Shown: positions 13,901-25,900 of the stretch, one piece after another | How positions within the stretch are numbered: the stretch's first letter is position 1 | Layout of the letters: each line of letters begins with the position of its first letter | From: Phoronis australis | Taxonomy: Eukaryota > Phoronida > Phoronidae | Assembly: GCA_002633005.1 (NCBI GenBank) | Contig: NMRA01000008.1 | Location: 1,506,206 to 1,570,205, forward strand | Length of the DNA: 64,000 nucleotides | Direction of reading: 5' to 3' | The notes under the pieces: generated by a model | What the model was told of the DNA's origin: nothing | The model's input: the letters and a program-made list of their open reading frames with translations, nothing else | Databases searched by the model: none | Made by a program: the position numbers and the translations under genes

Positions 13901-16900
13901 CTGCTTTACAGACAGCCCATGTAGTTAAAACTGCTGTTTTTGCCTTTCATGCGAACTCACCTAACCTGGCGTGCGTTCAGTAGACGCTAGGACCTACGCT
14001 AGGACCTATCTAAAATCTAGTCATAGTCACGTTCTCATTTAATATACACGGCAATATCTCACGTAATCTCGTGAAGTCTTGCTTTTTAGAGAGGTCCTAG
14101 TGTTACTGAACGGGAGGCTGGCTGAAAGGCTGCTGTTTTCACTCATGTGAACTTTAGGTCAAAGTTTGGCCTCCCACTGAGGTGCGACATGCTCCTGTGT
14201 GAAATGGATTGTCGTCTGTGAACTCTCTTGTTGATTGTTAGTTTTCATAGAGGATTATTCAACATGTTGACTCAATGTGTAGATCATGGTTCTGTTTGCA
14301 TTTTGTGCCCTTTGAAGTTAGTTTCTAACACATTTGGAAATCTGGATGGGCGCTTAACTTGGAGATGGACATTTTTAAGTCCGAGGTTTCATCAAGAAAT
14401 TGGGAGTGTGTGATTACCCAGACCATCCTGATTCACAAGCAATGTTAGTTGCCCAAGCAAAAGTTGAACCAGGGCAACTGACACGAGTATTCAAATAGCT
14501 AAGGTTTCAATTTGAAAAAGGAAAAAAATTCACGTCGCAAAATAGATGCCAGAATTCAAGAACTGACCTGCCACACACGAATGTGATCAAAGTCTTTGAA
14601 GATTCTATTTGTTCGCAGTTCGAATTTTGCAACTCAAACAATTGAAAAACATCTTGTCGAACACCTTACATGAATTACAACTGAGGCTCTGTTGGAGTGA
14701 CGTATTGGTAGGCAGGAATAATACAATACAAATTTTAGAAGAAAATCGTGTGGTTTATGTCTTTAACATACATAGAACAGGTAGTTTTGCATGAAATAAA
14801 AAACCTCAAAAACGGACTTAGTGCAGTGCAGATTTCCTTTATTGGATAATTTGAGTTTGCTCCTGTATCTCTGAGTACATGCCATATTTCGAAAACTAGG
14901 TCAGCCATAGTCTGGCTCATAATGACGTTTTTTTTTGAAAAATAAATTTGTTGTAATTTGTGTGTAGCTGACTGTATTCGCGGTAGGTAAGGGTCAACCT
15001 TTACAACACTGTCATTTTTAATAACCTCGGTTATTCAAAAAAATAATTGCAGACAGTCTGGTACATGTATCAGACCGTGCGTCGGCTGCTCAGGTGAGCC
15101 TATCCCATGGAACCATTTTTAAGCTTTATATTAATATATAGTTAAAACCGAGCTGAGGAGCTAGAAACCTGACTCAAGGGTCTTACAGTGTGCCCCAGCT
15201 GAAGCCATGAGCTTGAGTAAAGAAGGCAGACACCTATCCCACTAGGCCACACTGCCTCCCTTGGCATAAGGACCTTAACAGAAAAGACTGTTCTTTGTTT
15301 TCTGGTTTTCTTTTTATATGGCACACCGTTTTAAAAACAATTGCGGGCATTAGTCAGTTACAGAGGCCCTTAGTTTGGGAACTAGTTTGATGCCATTTTT
15401 CTGTATTAGAAAAGTTGTTCTCAAAATGTGTGACCCACGTAAGTGACTATTGCGCTAATTTGTGTGAAACATTTGAACATTCAAAAGGTACTCGTCTACT
15501 TGTATAGCCTGAGTTGAACCCTGCGCTGGTGTCACAGTATAAAATCAACTCAGAGCACCCCGCACTAAAGCGCCACTAAGTCATTAGGGGTTACATCTGT
15601 CACAAGCATGCTGGTGGCAGGCGTTTCTGTTGAGTAAAGATGGGTTTTGAAACAGATATAGTAAATCTTCTGATAAGGCCCATTCATACTGACTTAACTC
15701 GGGTATGAGAGGAGCATGGATGTAAACTGCTAAGTTAATTGAATGGTTTGTACTAGCTTCGGTAGAAATTGATAGGTGATGCAGTCATCGTTGAAGTAAA
15801 TGCAATAGCAGTGGCCCCTGCTGATAACTACGAGGAGACTGGAGTTAAAGATGCATAGTCTCATTAAATTGTGATTATGCAAATGAAGTACTATTTACTA
15901 ACAACCCCGTAACCTTCAGAGTGCCGGAAACCATCCGAGAACCAGTTACCATTACAGTCTTGTTTTGTGATATTTTTATGTAAATGAGTATGGTATTCTA
16001 TTCATTGTTACCCTAATAAAATAAGGCACAGTTTTTATTTTTTGGTTATTTCAATATCAAATAATTGTGTAATATTTGGAATTTCTTTTTTTGTATATGT
16101 TCACACTTGTTCTTAAGTATATCAGTTGTGTTTTCTTTAGAACCGCAACTTATTTAAAAATTGTTTCTTTTCCGGATTATACTTGTACACACAGCTCTCC
16201 GGGAAATTACTTGGTGGTTCTTGCTACAAATGAAAATATTCAGGTTTGAATAAGACATAACATCTTTAACTGGTCATTAGTGACTGCAACTCACCAAACA
16301 CTGACATGTCAATGTTACAACAAAAGGGCCTGTGGAGATACCAAGTTTTCCTTAGAGATCTTGATGGAGTTCATTAGATTATTGCAAGAGATAAGATCTC
16401 TATTGATAGCTGTGAAGACCAGAGAAAAAATCCCGTGCTGTTCTTTTACGGCCGTCGTGCTTAATGGAACTTGAAATCTGAATCCTGAGCAACGAAAAAA
16501 TGTGCAATTAATGCTATGAAATTGATTCCTGTTTTATTGGGGCCTACCAAGATAGGTTTCGGTTGGATCTTGAAAATAATGAAAATGACTTAGAACTCAG
16601 AAGTGATTACGGTATTTACAATGTTTAGTGAGATGTCCATGCATGGGGTCTCATTCGAGGCATGTTTTGGGCTAAAGTTGTCCGTTCTCCCTACTCCTCC
16701 ACCCTGTTTCATCAAGATGTCATAAGGACATTATAATTGTTTTTATGGCTGAAAAGCGTAATTTTGGGATTATTCTTGAAGTTAGTGGCTTAAACCAAAG
16801 ATGTAAAACAACAAAATCCATTTTTGTGATTTATTACAAATCAGCAATTCTCGACACACGTTTGCTGAAGTCAAGGCAGGTGTCTTTACCATCTAGATAT

Positions 16901-19900
16901 GCTTAAAATACTCTGCTATTCAATGCATGAGATTTGGCTCAGGGGCAGATTGTTGGGCTGCTATTGCGGAGTGACTGGGTTTGATTATGCACTATTGTTG
17001 ATTTCTGTGATATTACCTTTCTTGCTAAGAATGACTGCCCCAGACGTTTTGGGAACAAGAGTCTGTATCCCTATTGTGAGATGGATGACAAAGCACATGG
17101 GTTGACATAAATAAGTTAAAAACCACATACAGTGATAAGATCAAAAGGTTAAGAAAAATTCAGACTGAATCAAGTGTGTGATGACTGAGCTAGCTGTAGA
17201 AGGAATAAATGAGCCTACTTGAGATTAGAAAATTAAAACTTGGTGTTTGGTGTCATTAGAGGCATAATTTGTCATTACCTAGATTTTATCTTTGGCTGAC
17301 GTAAATACCAACCAGATTTCTTGTAAGGATACATTAGCGATGACAAGTCATCGATAAATTTTTATGTTAGCACTCCTTTTGATATAATAAAGATATTTTA
17401 CTGCAGTAAGCACACTTTCGTCCCTTGCCAAAATGCAAAATGGACTCAGTTCTTGTTTCTGAATTAGTCTTCCTTGGAGGCTTTTTGTTGGTGGGGCTCA
17501 GTCCTCAGTTGCTGTGTAAATTTCGGTGTATTTGCTGCTCGTACTACCATAATTATCAGTGTTAAAGACCGTGTTAACTTGTACCTTGATACTGTTGTCA
17601 GAGTTGGGTGGATATTCTCAGCTGTTCAGGGGTCGTTGTCCCGTCTGGGCGAACTTGTGCAGGGGCGAATAACCTACCGGTGTGTACTGGTTTTGTTAAA
17701 ACTTTTTTTATTGATTGAACCTTAATGTTCAAATGTGGATTACATAGGTAGTTTGTGCATCTCCTGTTGACCTTGTTTTTTGTTTCAGGCGTGTTGGAAA
17801 ATACGGGGAGCGTGGGACTTGCCTTGATAGTATGGTTCGCCTGTGGGATTTTCTCCATGATCGGAGCCTACTGCTACGCCGAGCTAGGCACCATGATCCG
17901 CAAGTCAGGCGCCGACTATGCGTACATCTTCGAAGCGTTTGGGCCATTCCTAGCCTTCCTCCGCTTGTGGGTCGAATGTATGATCATCAAGCCTTGCCTG
18001 GCGGCCATTGTGGCTCTCACATTTGGCTACTACATCATTGATCCCATATTTCCGACTTGTGACCAGCCTCAGAACGCCATTCGACTGTTGGCAGCATTTT
18101 GCATCTGTGAGTATGGATTCAGAGAGTTTTGGTAAAAACTCTTCAATTTGAGACAAAAATGTTCACTCAAGTAGCCATTTTTATGCGCCCACATATTTAT
18201 ATGTGGACGCATTATGCCGTTATCTACTTCCGTCCGTCTGACATCTGTCCGGTGTCCGCTGCTCTATCTCCAAAATGCCGTGATGTATATTCATGAAATT
18301 TTGTACATATGTTCCTTTTGTGAATGGGACGGCATGAGCGAACTTTCGGACGGATCGGACTATGGGTGTGCCCCCTAGTGGCAATTTGATTTCTTATGTT
18401 TACTTCTGTATCTTCCAAAGTCCTGAATGGCTTTTCATAGAATTTAATATACAGGTACGTATTAGCGAGATGATGCTATCCTTTTGTTTTCGGATGGATT
18501 CGACGTAGTTTGCACCACCTAGTGGCTATTTTTACTGTTTTTGAATCTGTTTTTTGCGTTCACTCCTCTATCAACCAAACTGCTCAAAGGATGATTGTGA
18601 AAATTGGCATGCATTTTCTTACTATAAAGTGGACGGCTGACAATGATTTTCCGACGACTTCGACTGCTGTGGCACCTCCTAGTGGCAGTTTTGTTTTATT
18701 TGCTCCTATGACTGTATCTACTAAACCATTTGCAGGATCTTTACTTAAGTTAGCGTATTTATATGATGTTAACTATGAAGGACGAGGACTTTCGGACGGA
18801 TCTGACTACTTAGGTGCCACCTAGTGGCAATTTTATTTTTTTACGTTTACCACTGTATTGTTCTAAGGTCCTCAACATATTTTAAAATTTGGTATACAGG
18901 CATCTGTTAACCATTTGATGCTATCTCTTCGTTTTCAGATGAATTCGACCTAGTTTGCGCCACATAGTGGCCATTTTTACTTCTTTCAAGTCTGTTTTTT
19001 GGCGTCCGCTCGTCTATTAACCAAACCGCTTTCAGGATAATTGTGAAAATTGGCATGTATCTTTTTACTATGAAGTGGACGGCTGACGATTTTCCGACGA
19101 TTGTGGCTACTGTGGCGCCTCCTAGTGGCAGTTTTGTTTTTTTGTGCTCATAACTGTATCTCGTAAACCGTTTGCAGGATCTTTACCTAATTTAGCAAGT
19201 GTATTTATGTGATGTTGACATCAGAAGATGAAGACTTTCAGATGGATTTTACCACTGGTGTGCCCCTTAGTGGCAATTTTAGTGGTTTTTTTACGTTTGT
19301 ATCTTCAAAGGTACTCAACAGATTTTCATAATATTTTGAATATAGCCATCTATTGGTGAGATGATGCTATCATCCTGTTTTTGGATGGAATCGAGGTATT
19401 TTATGCCACTTAGTGGCAATTTTTGGTGTTTTCAAATCTTGTTTTTGGTATCCACATCTCTATCAATCAAATCATTCTGGGGATGGTTTTGAAATTGATG
19501 TATATGTTTTCAGTGTGAAGATGACATTTGATGATGGCAACTGACTACTGTGGCACCCCCATAGTGGTAGTTTTGTTTTGTTTTGCGCCAATAGCTGTAT
19601 CTCCAAAACCCACTGCAAGATCTGTAATTTAGTAAATGGATTTACATGAAGATAACAGACTACTTTCAGGCGGATGAAACGGTCGCAGTGCCCGCAAGTG
19701 GCAATTTCATTTTTTTCTGTTTTCCTTTGTTTCTCTGAAGTTCCTTGACAGAGTTTTATGAAATATGGCACGTGCCCATTTTTGGATGGATTGTGTTTTG
19801 CGCCATCTAGTGGCCATTTTTATGATACAAATAAATAACCCTAAAAGCACACCATTTGCGATGCATTCGGGGGTGCATTTCAACGCTTCGCGTTGCTCTT

Positions 19901-22900
19901 GTTTAATTTTTCATAGACTTGTTTCTGTGGCTCTACAAATGCTAAAAAGTTCTAACCAAATGCTGTTTGGTGATGGCCATCCTTTTTAAACCACGCTAAA
20001 AACTAAGTAAAATTTCCTGAAAAGTACTTTTAGTTAAAAAAAATCATTTGTCCCACATATTATGTCCCAAATTGAAGAATTTATGTGTTCAATGAGCAAT
20101 TTGCCTCGACAGCACACATGTCCCTCCACAACTTGTCAGGTCATTTCTGAACAGTTTGGTTACACACTTACTCTTTTGTCATTCCAAGTGAAAGAAATAA
20201 TTTGCCTAATGTGTGTCCCTAGCATTTGATTATGTCCTACATTAGGCTCGGCCTACGCAGAGGTGAGTACTCAAATACGATAGGTCAGGAATGCTGCATT
20301 TTTATTCACATGTTTCATCACTTGTTGACAGTACCATGGGTATGAAGAAAGATCTTAACTCTCAAATGAGGTCAGCCTTGGATTTATAATTATTTCCATC
20401 TTAATGTCCAAACGTAACATTTTTAATTGCTGTTTCCTTAATAATTTTTCATGATTTTAGCTGGTTACTGTCAGTGAATGTTTCATCATTCGTCTTAAAG
20501 CTTTTTATGATTTTCTCAGTTAATTTTAAAAAATGATGGCATTTGGCTCTTTCTCATTGCCCAGTAGATCATCTGCGGGCTAATATTGTTGAGGTGTTGT
20601 GAACTTTGTCCAAAACACTCTGATGAGAAATGGGTCAGTGTCAGCCGTGTGCCAATGGGTGCCTTGATGACCTCCTGGTTGTTGTGTGGCTTGTGGCTAC
20701 TATNACTATTTTTGAACTTGGAATCATGTGATGTGCTAGAATTAACATGAATAAAAGTGTAACAGTTTTCAGTAAAAGGGTGCTTTCCGTGATGCAGAAA
20801 CCCTTACCTCGATGATTTCCCATGTCTTACATTGGATGTGAGGGGTATTGATTCCTTAGGTGACTGCAAATATCTATGATACTATAGACGTTGACTCAGT
20901 AAAAGTCTATGTTTTTAGAACTTGATTTTGAGTATTTTTACCAAACTGCCATTAATTGGGTCATGTTGCCAAATTTAGCAAAAGAGAAATTGACACCTAT
21001 ACCATAAAATGTTGTCGATAGCTGGTTTTAAATATTTGATATACCAGTAAATGTACTCAAGATGAAATCTTAAAAAATCTGTTACAGTTTCAATAAATAT
21101 TTAGTTTTAGTTTTATATAACTTTACACAAGTGGATTCGCAAAAAATATTGCACTTTTATTGCCTGTTCTTTGGCTGGAGAAACTTGGGTCACAGATTTT
21201 TAATTTGCCTTCCAACATAAGAGATAATGGCTGTCAAAATGAAGACTTGCCAAAACTGATGTCGAAATCGTTGACTGAAAAAAACGGCCATGCGTACCCT
21301 GTTCTCAGAAACTTACTGCATACCTATCTTAAATTTCTCCCTGTAAAAATTATGTACCATTCAATTTCTAACTCAATTCCTCCCGTCAATGAAGATAGAA
21401 CGTAGACGATCACATACGCTGGAGGCTCGTGTTTCACCGATCTTGCCCCATTTTTGCCGAACAATTACGACTTCCATCTTTTATAATTTAAGAGCGTTTG
21501 ATGTGTGCTGACTGCCGAGAGTGGCAAATGCACCGAGTTCACAACTGTGAAGCAAAGGTCCTAATTCTAGAAAAAAAACTTTCAGTAATTCAAAGTTTGG
21601 AAGTCAACACAAATTTTGAAATAAATTTCGGGGAAATTATTGTCTGAGTTTGTTACTCACAGTGGTGTTTTGACGTTTTTCTTTGGTCGCAAAACACAAT
21701 TAAGGTTGAATTGATGACCTGCAGCTCACCAAATCTAGCAGTAGATTATAGTTCAAACACAAAGTTACAGCAAATATCACAATTTTCACAAAAAATCGAC
21801 CATGTAATTATAAACCTCTGTGCAGCATTGTAAGGCAGTGAGGACTGAAAATGACCAGTTAAGGTTGCTTGTAAACCTATTAGTGGAAAAAGACTGTTTT
21901 TAAAAATACGAACTGTGCATGCAGCAATTTATCCCATGCGCATTTAATCTGACGAGGGAAATACATCCATGTAATAAAGTTTTCCGTATTCACCTCTCGC
22001 ACTAGTTCAACAGCGACCTCTGACATGGAAAGTTCAAAAGGTAGGTCAATGTCAACTCGCCGTCTTCAGCCGGTTCAATCATCAAACTTTTTAATATAGT
22101 TTAAAGTAATACAGTTGCAATAGTGTAACTAACATTCGACATGCAACCAGGCCCTAAACATAAAATCTGGAACAAAACTGTTAATTATAAGACACTTTCT
22201 CTCAGTTTTCAATTGCTGAATACTATATCATCTGCAACTCAGGCGCCGATTCCTAGGAAATTAAAATATCAAAAATTGCTGAACAGTGTCATTTTGAAGG
22301 GCTGTTATTATGGCAGCAGGGGTGCTGAAACCTTTTCCATGTCTTGTTTGGCCCATGTGATTATCAGTAGATCCTCTCTGATGCAAAGTTATTCAATTCT
22401 GCAGTTTGTTATCAGTATCTGGCCTGAAGGTCAAGAAGGTCAAGCCATAATAGATTTCAGCGATAAAGTACACGTGTTCTGTTCAGCTCAGAGTCGATAG
22501 GGCACGAAGTACTTGACTTTAGTTTTGAGAGTAGTGCAGCGAGAAAATTAAGGTACCCTCGCGGAGAATGGCCTCGAAAAATTGACCTATCGCAAGCTCC
22601 GCTCCCTTGCGTAATGTCGACTATTAAGCAATAAGTTTTACCCAACAATATGTTGTTTTTCGGGAAAGTGGCGGCTTGGAAAGGAAGGTGTGTCAATAAT
22701 GCTGCATTCTAAATGGTCAGTTAAGCCGTCATTCAAAATTCTGGCGATGGGTCGATTGGGCTCATTTCAGAGCTCACCCTCAGCATGTGGCCCGGCAATA
22801 TTCCTAGGTCAGCAAATGTATGGCCACTTAACAAGGAAACCTCAGGACACCAAAAAGTGCATGTGTCCTAAAACCACTTTGAGGTTCTGATGTAGTAACA

Positions 22901-25900
22901 TCATTTCTAAAATCTGTTAGTCTATTTACATTAATGTCAAGCCTGTTTACATTGACTTGGGTTTTGGTCTGGTCATCTCCACTGACAATCTAAAGGACCA
23001 TAGTTAAATCCCAGCTTGTTTCAAGAAAAAAAAACGAAAAAGGGTAGAAAAAATTGCTCATCATTGACCACCATGAGTGTACCATACACCCGGGCTTGTC
23101 CTTCTAAGAACCCTGTAACACCTGAAGATATCCGGGGAAATGACCGACTGAAACGTCGTGCCAATGTAAATAGGGTAGAGGTTGGTGTAAATAGACCACA
23201 AATTTTAGAAATGATAAAAAGAACACATAGTTGGGAAGAGCCGAAAATAACAAAGGATATAGCTGAAGAGAAAAGCCAGCAAATGTCAGCCCGTGGACCT
23301 GAGGTGGCTTTCTTTTTTGGTTGAATAGAGAATTAGGAGTGTCTTACATGCTTGGTTACGACCTGTTTACTCCTTTTGGACTCTATATCCTGCACAATCG
23401 ATGAACGCACGTCACCCGTGCATACCTCATAAATGGCCCCTTAGTTTCATCAAAATCATAAAAACATCGTCACCTTCAGGAAGAATGAGCAACTACTTGG
23501 CATGTCGGCTGCAGATCGATTGCTGATCTATTTGGGGATTAAATGGTTGAATTTAATGGGTTATATACGTTATTTGGTAATTGATAATCAAAAATATTAG
23601 GATTATGGTTATTTGCCACGGAAATTTGTAAATTCTGTGAAAGATGTCAGATTCTGTGAATTCCATGCATCATAAATTGTCACATTTGTAGGGATTCTTT
23701 GACAGCTTGATTTCTTAAACTAGTAGAAAAAGACGTGCTTTGTTGTCAAAAATCATTGCATCTTTTGCAACAATTATTTTTGAAATGTAGATGATATTAA
23801 AAACCCTTGTAGAACATGTTGTACAGTTTTCAAATCTTAAAGTAAACTCTTTGTTTGAAATTAATTCCAAAAAGGCATCCTTTAAGGAAAATTTTGGCAA
23901 CCCTCTTTTCGTTAGGAAACTGGTGGTGAAAAAGTCACCCTTCTGAGTGACATGTCATGTATACATTCTTCTATGGGAGTACCCTCTGAGTATGGTATTG
24001 CTTTCATATCCTTTATATTAAGGTCATTTCAAGTCTGCTACTGGAGGAGTGTGGATTCAAACTAGGGAGTTATCACATTTTGAAGTGCAAGTCATCACAA
24101 GATGGTGCTCTAAAATGTTACAAAAGTGTAATTTGTTTAAATTTGAGGAATGGTGTATATGGTTGTATCATAAATGGAATGTAGGGCTTATACCTGTAGA
24201 AAAGTGAATATTTGAACAAAATACAATCAGACTATTCCCCAACAGGTGCTGTTATTGACAGCAACACTTGCCAATGACAGTGAAGTTAACCTTTGATACC
24301 ACGAAGTGTCGATGCTCCCCTGTGAACTCTTTCACTGCCATTACCTCCTTTCAATGAGTTACCCAGTCACTGACAGTTTGAAGACATTGGTAATTTTACC
24401 AATTCGCAAAAGGAAGACATTTTTCGACTTTTTGCATTTTAAAAAAATTTTGGTTGATCACTTACCTGTCAAATTGGATTTATTTAATGGCCTCTAAACT
24501 GTTCAGCGTAGTTTTGTTAGACTGAAATTCAAAACGATTCAAATTCTGAATCCGAGTTTGAAATGTCAGATGTGATACAAGGTATGTAGTGGGCCAGCAT
24601 GATATATATTTCAACCTAAACCTTCATTGTTCGTTGATTTTTTTCATACTTGTGATCTTGAAATCGGTATAGTTGGATTGCAGCCATTCACTAACACATT
24701 CTTCATGGATTACACTGCTAGACTTTTTGTTTGACAGCTTAATACAGACTGGCTTATAGTGTCTAAACAATCGTCTTTCTTCAGGCCTCAGGGAAAGGCC
24801 TCAGGGGTACGGCTATGTAGCAAAACACCCTGAAGCTGCACTCCTGAAGAAAGGAGATTGTTCAGACATTACGAATGAGTCTGTATTAAGTTGTCAAACA
24901 AAAAATACAGTTGTGTTTTCAACGAAACTTGTGATCTTGAATACTCTACCTGGCAAATAGCAGCTTCAACATGTGATACCACAATTCTAGAATATTTTTA
25001 AATAACGCGTTTGCGTCTTACCCTCAAAGTTTCATAATAACTTCTATGCATCTTATCAGCATCGGGTAACACGTTGCGGTCTCATTCACACGTGCAATTC
25101 TGATGTCGTGCAGTTCTGATGTCGGTTGACCTGCCAAGTGACTTCACAGCTGACAATATTGCTTGTCTGAAACGGCTCTTGAAATTTGTCATTTTAGTGT
25201 AGAACAGAAGAAATAACAGTCAGTTTTCAAGTTTCACTTCGTTTCAACAAATGTTCAAAATTTTGCCATAGTGTCGGTGACAGCCAATCCATGCTAGCAT
25301 GTGAGTCCAAACCTTAGTCATGTGTTTTTGTTTAGACATTTGACAAAATCACATGTGTCCCATGGTAGATCTGAAATTGATTAACTTCCACAGTACTTAG
25401 GCACAGACTTAACACTTAGATTTCTTTGGTTGGGCTTTAAAGCAGTTGGGCTCTTATTCGACAATTGATATTGCACTGGTGATGAAGTACATAGTGCTTT
25501 TGTGTTGCTACATAGTCATTGGTCTGATTGTGGGTGCTATTAGAGATTAGCTATCAGTGTGAAGTAGGTTCCTAGCCTGCATTTCACTATAGATATTTAC
25601 AAGTTCAGATTATTCGTATTTTGCTGACTCATATTATCAATGAGAAATAGTGTATTTATAGACATTATAGGAGATTGGTTATTCCTCTCCTGCAGTTTAC
25701 TTTGCTGAGATTTACTAATTACAAGTTGAGAATCTTTCTCAACTCCCAATTTGAAATTTATAGATTCCAGAGATTTTTATTTATAAAATCTTTTCCTTGT
25801 ATCTCTTTTGCATATAATGTCCGTGTCTCTGCCGTATCAAATATGACATGGATTAAAATCATACTCTGAGAATCTGATCATCATTCCAAGGTTATCAACT

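Larger units (their letters stand above)
11671..13970 (+). repeat. 1.14-kb tandem duplication with 'n' at the junction
   Basis: Unit 1 is 11671-12811 and unit 2 is 12813-13970; both begin GCTTATGCTGTTCACTCAG. By eye they differ by a few percent plus small insertions (for example near 13822 and 13915). Position 12812 is an 'n' exactly between them. Each contains one TTAA MITE. The 76-codon minus-strand frame present in both copies is not a recognisable protein. Confidence 0.9.
4986..17788 (+). other. Transporter intron 1 (12.8 kb), transposon-rich
   Basis: GTACGT...TTTCAG. Contains a piggyBac-like element (5490-6014), two CAGTG elements (6481-7085; 7670-8967 with a nested element), the first CTCF-like satellite array (10191-11370), the 1.14-kb tandem duplication (11671-13970), a 157-bp MITE (13965-14121), a SINE-like piece (15165-15262) and an inverted TTAA MITE (15849-16265). 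No exon recognised inside it. Confidence 0.85.

Noticed and set aside
23016-23324. 102-codon frame rich in Lys and Arg in intron 2
   Set aside because: No family resemblance, and no splice or regulatory context; length is unremarkable for a long intron.
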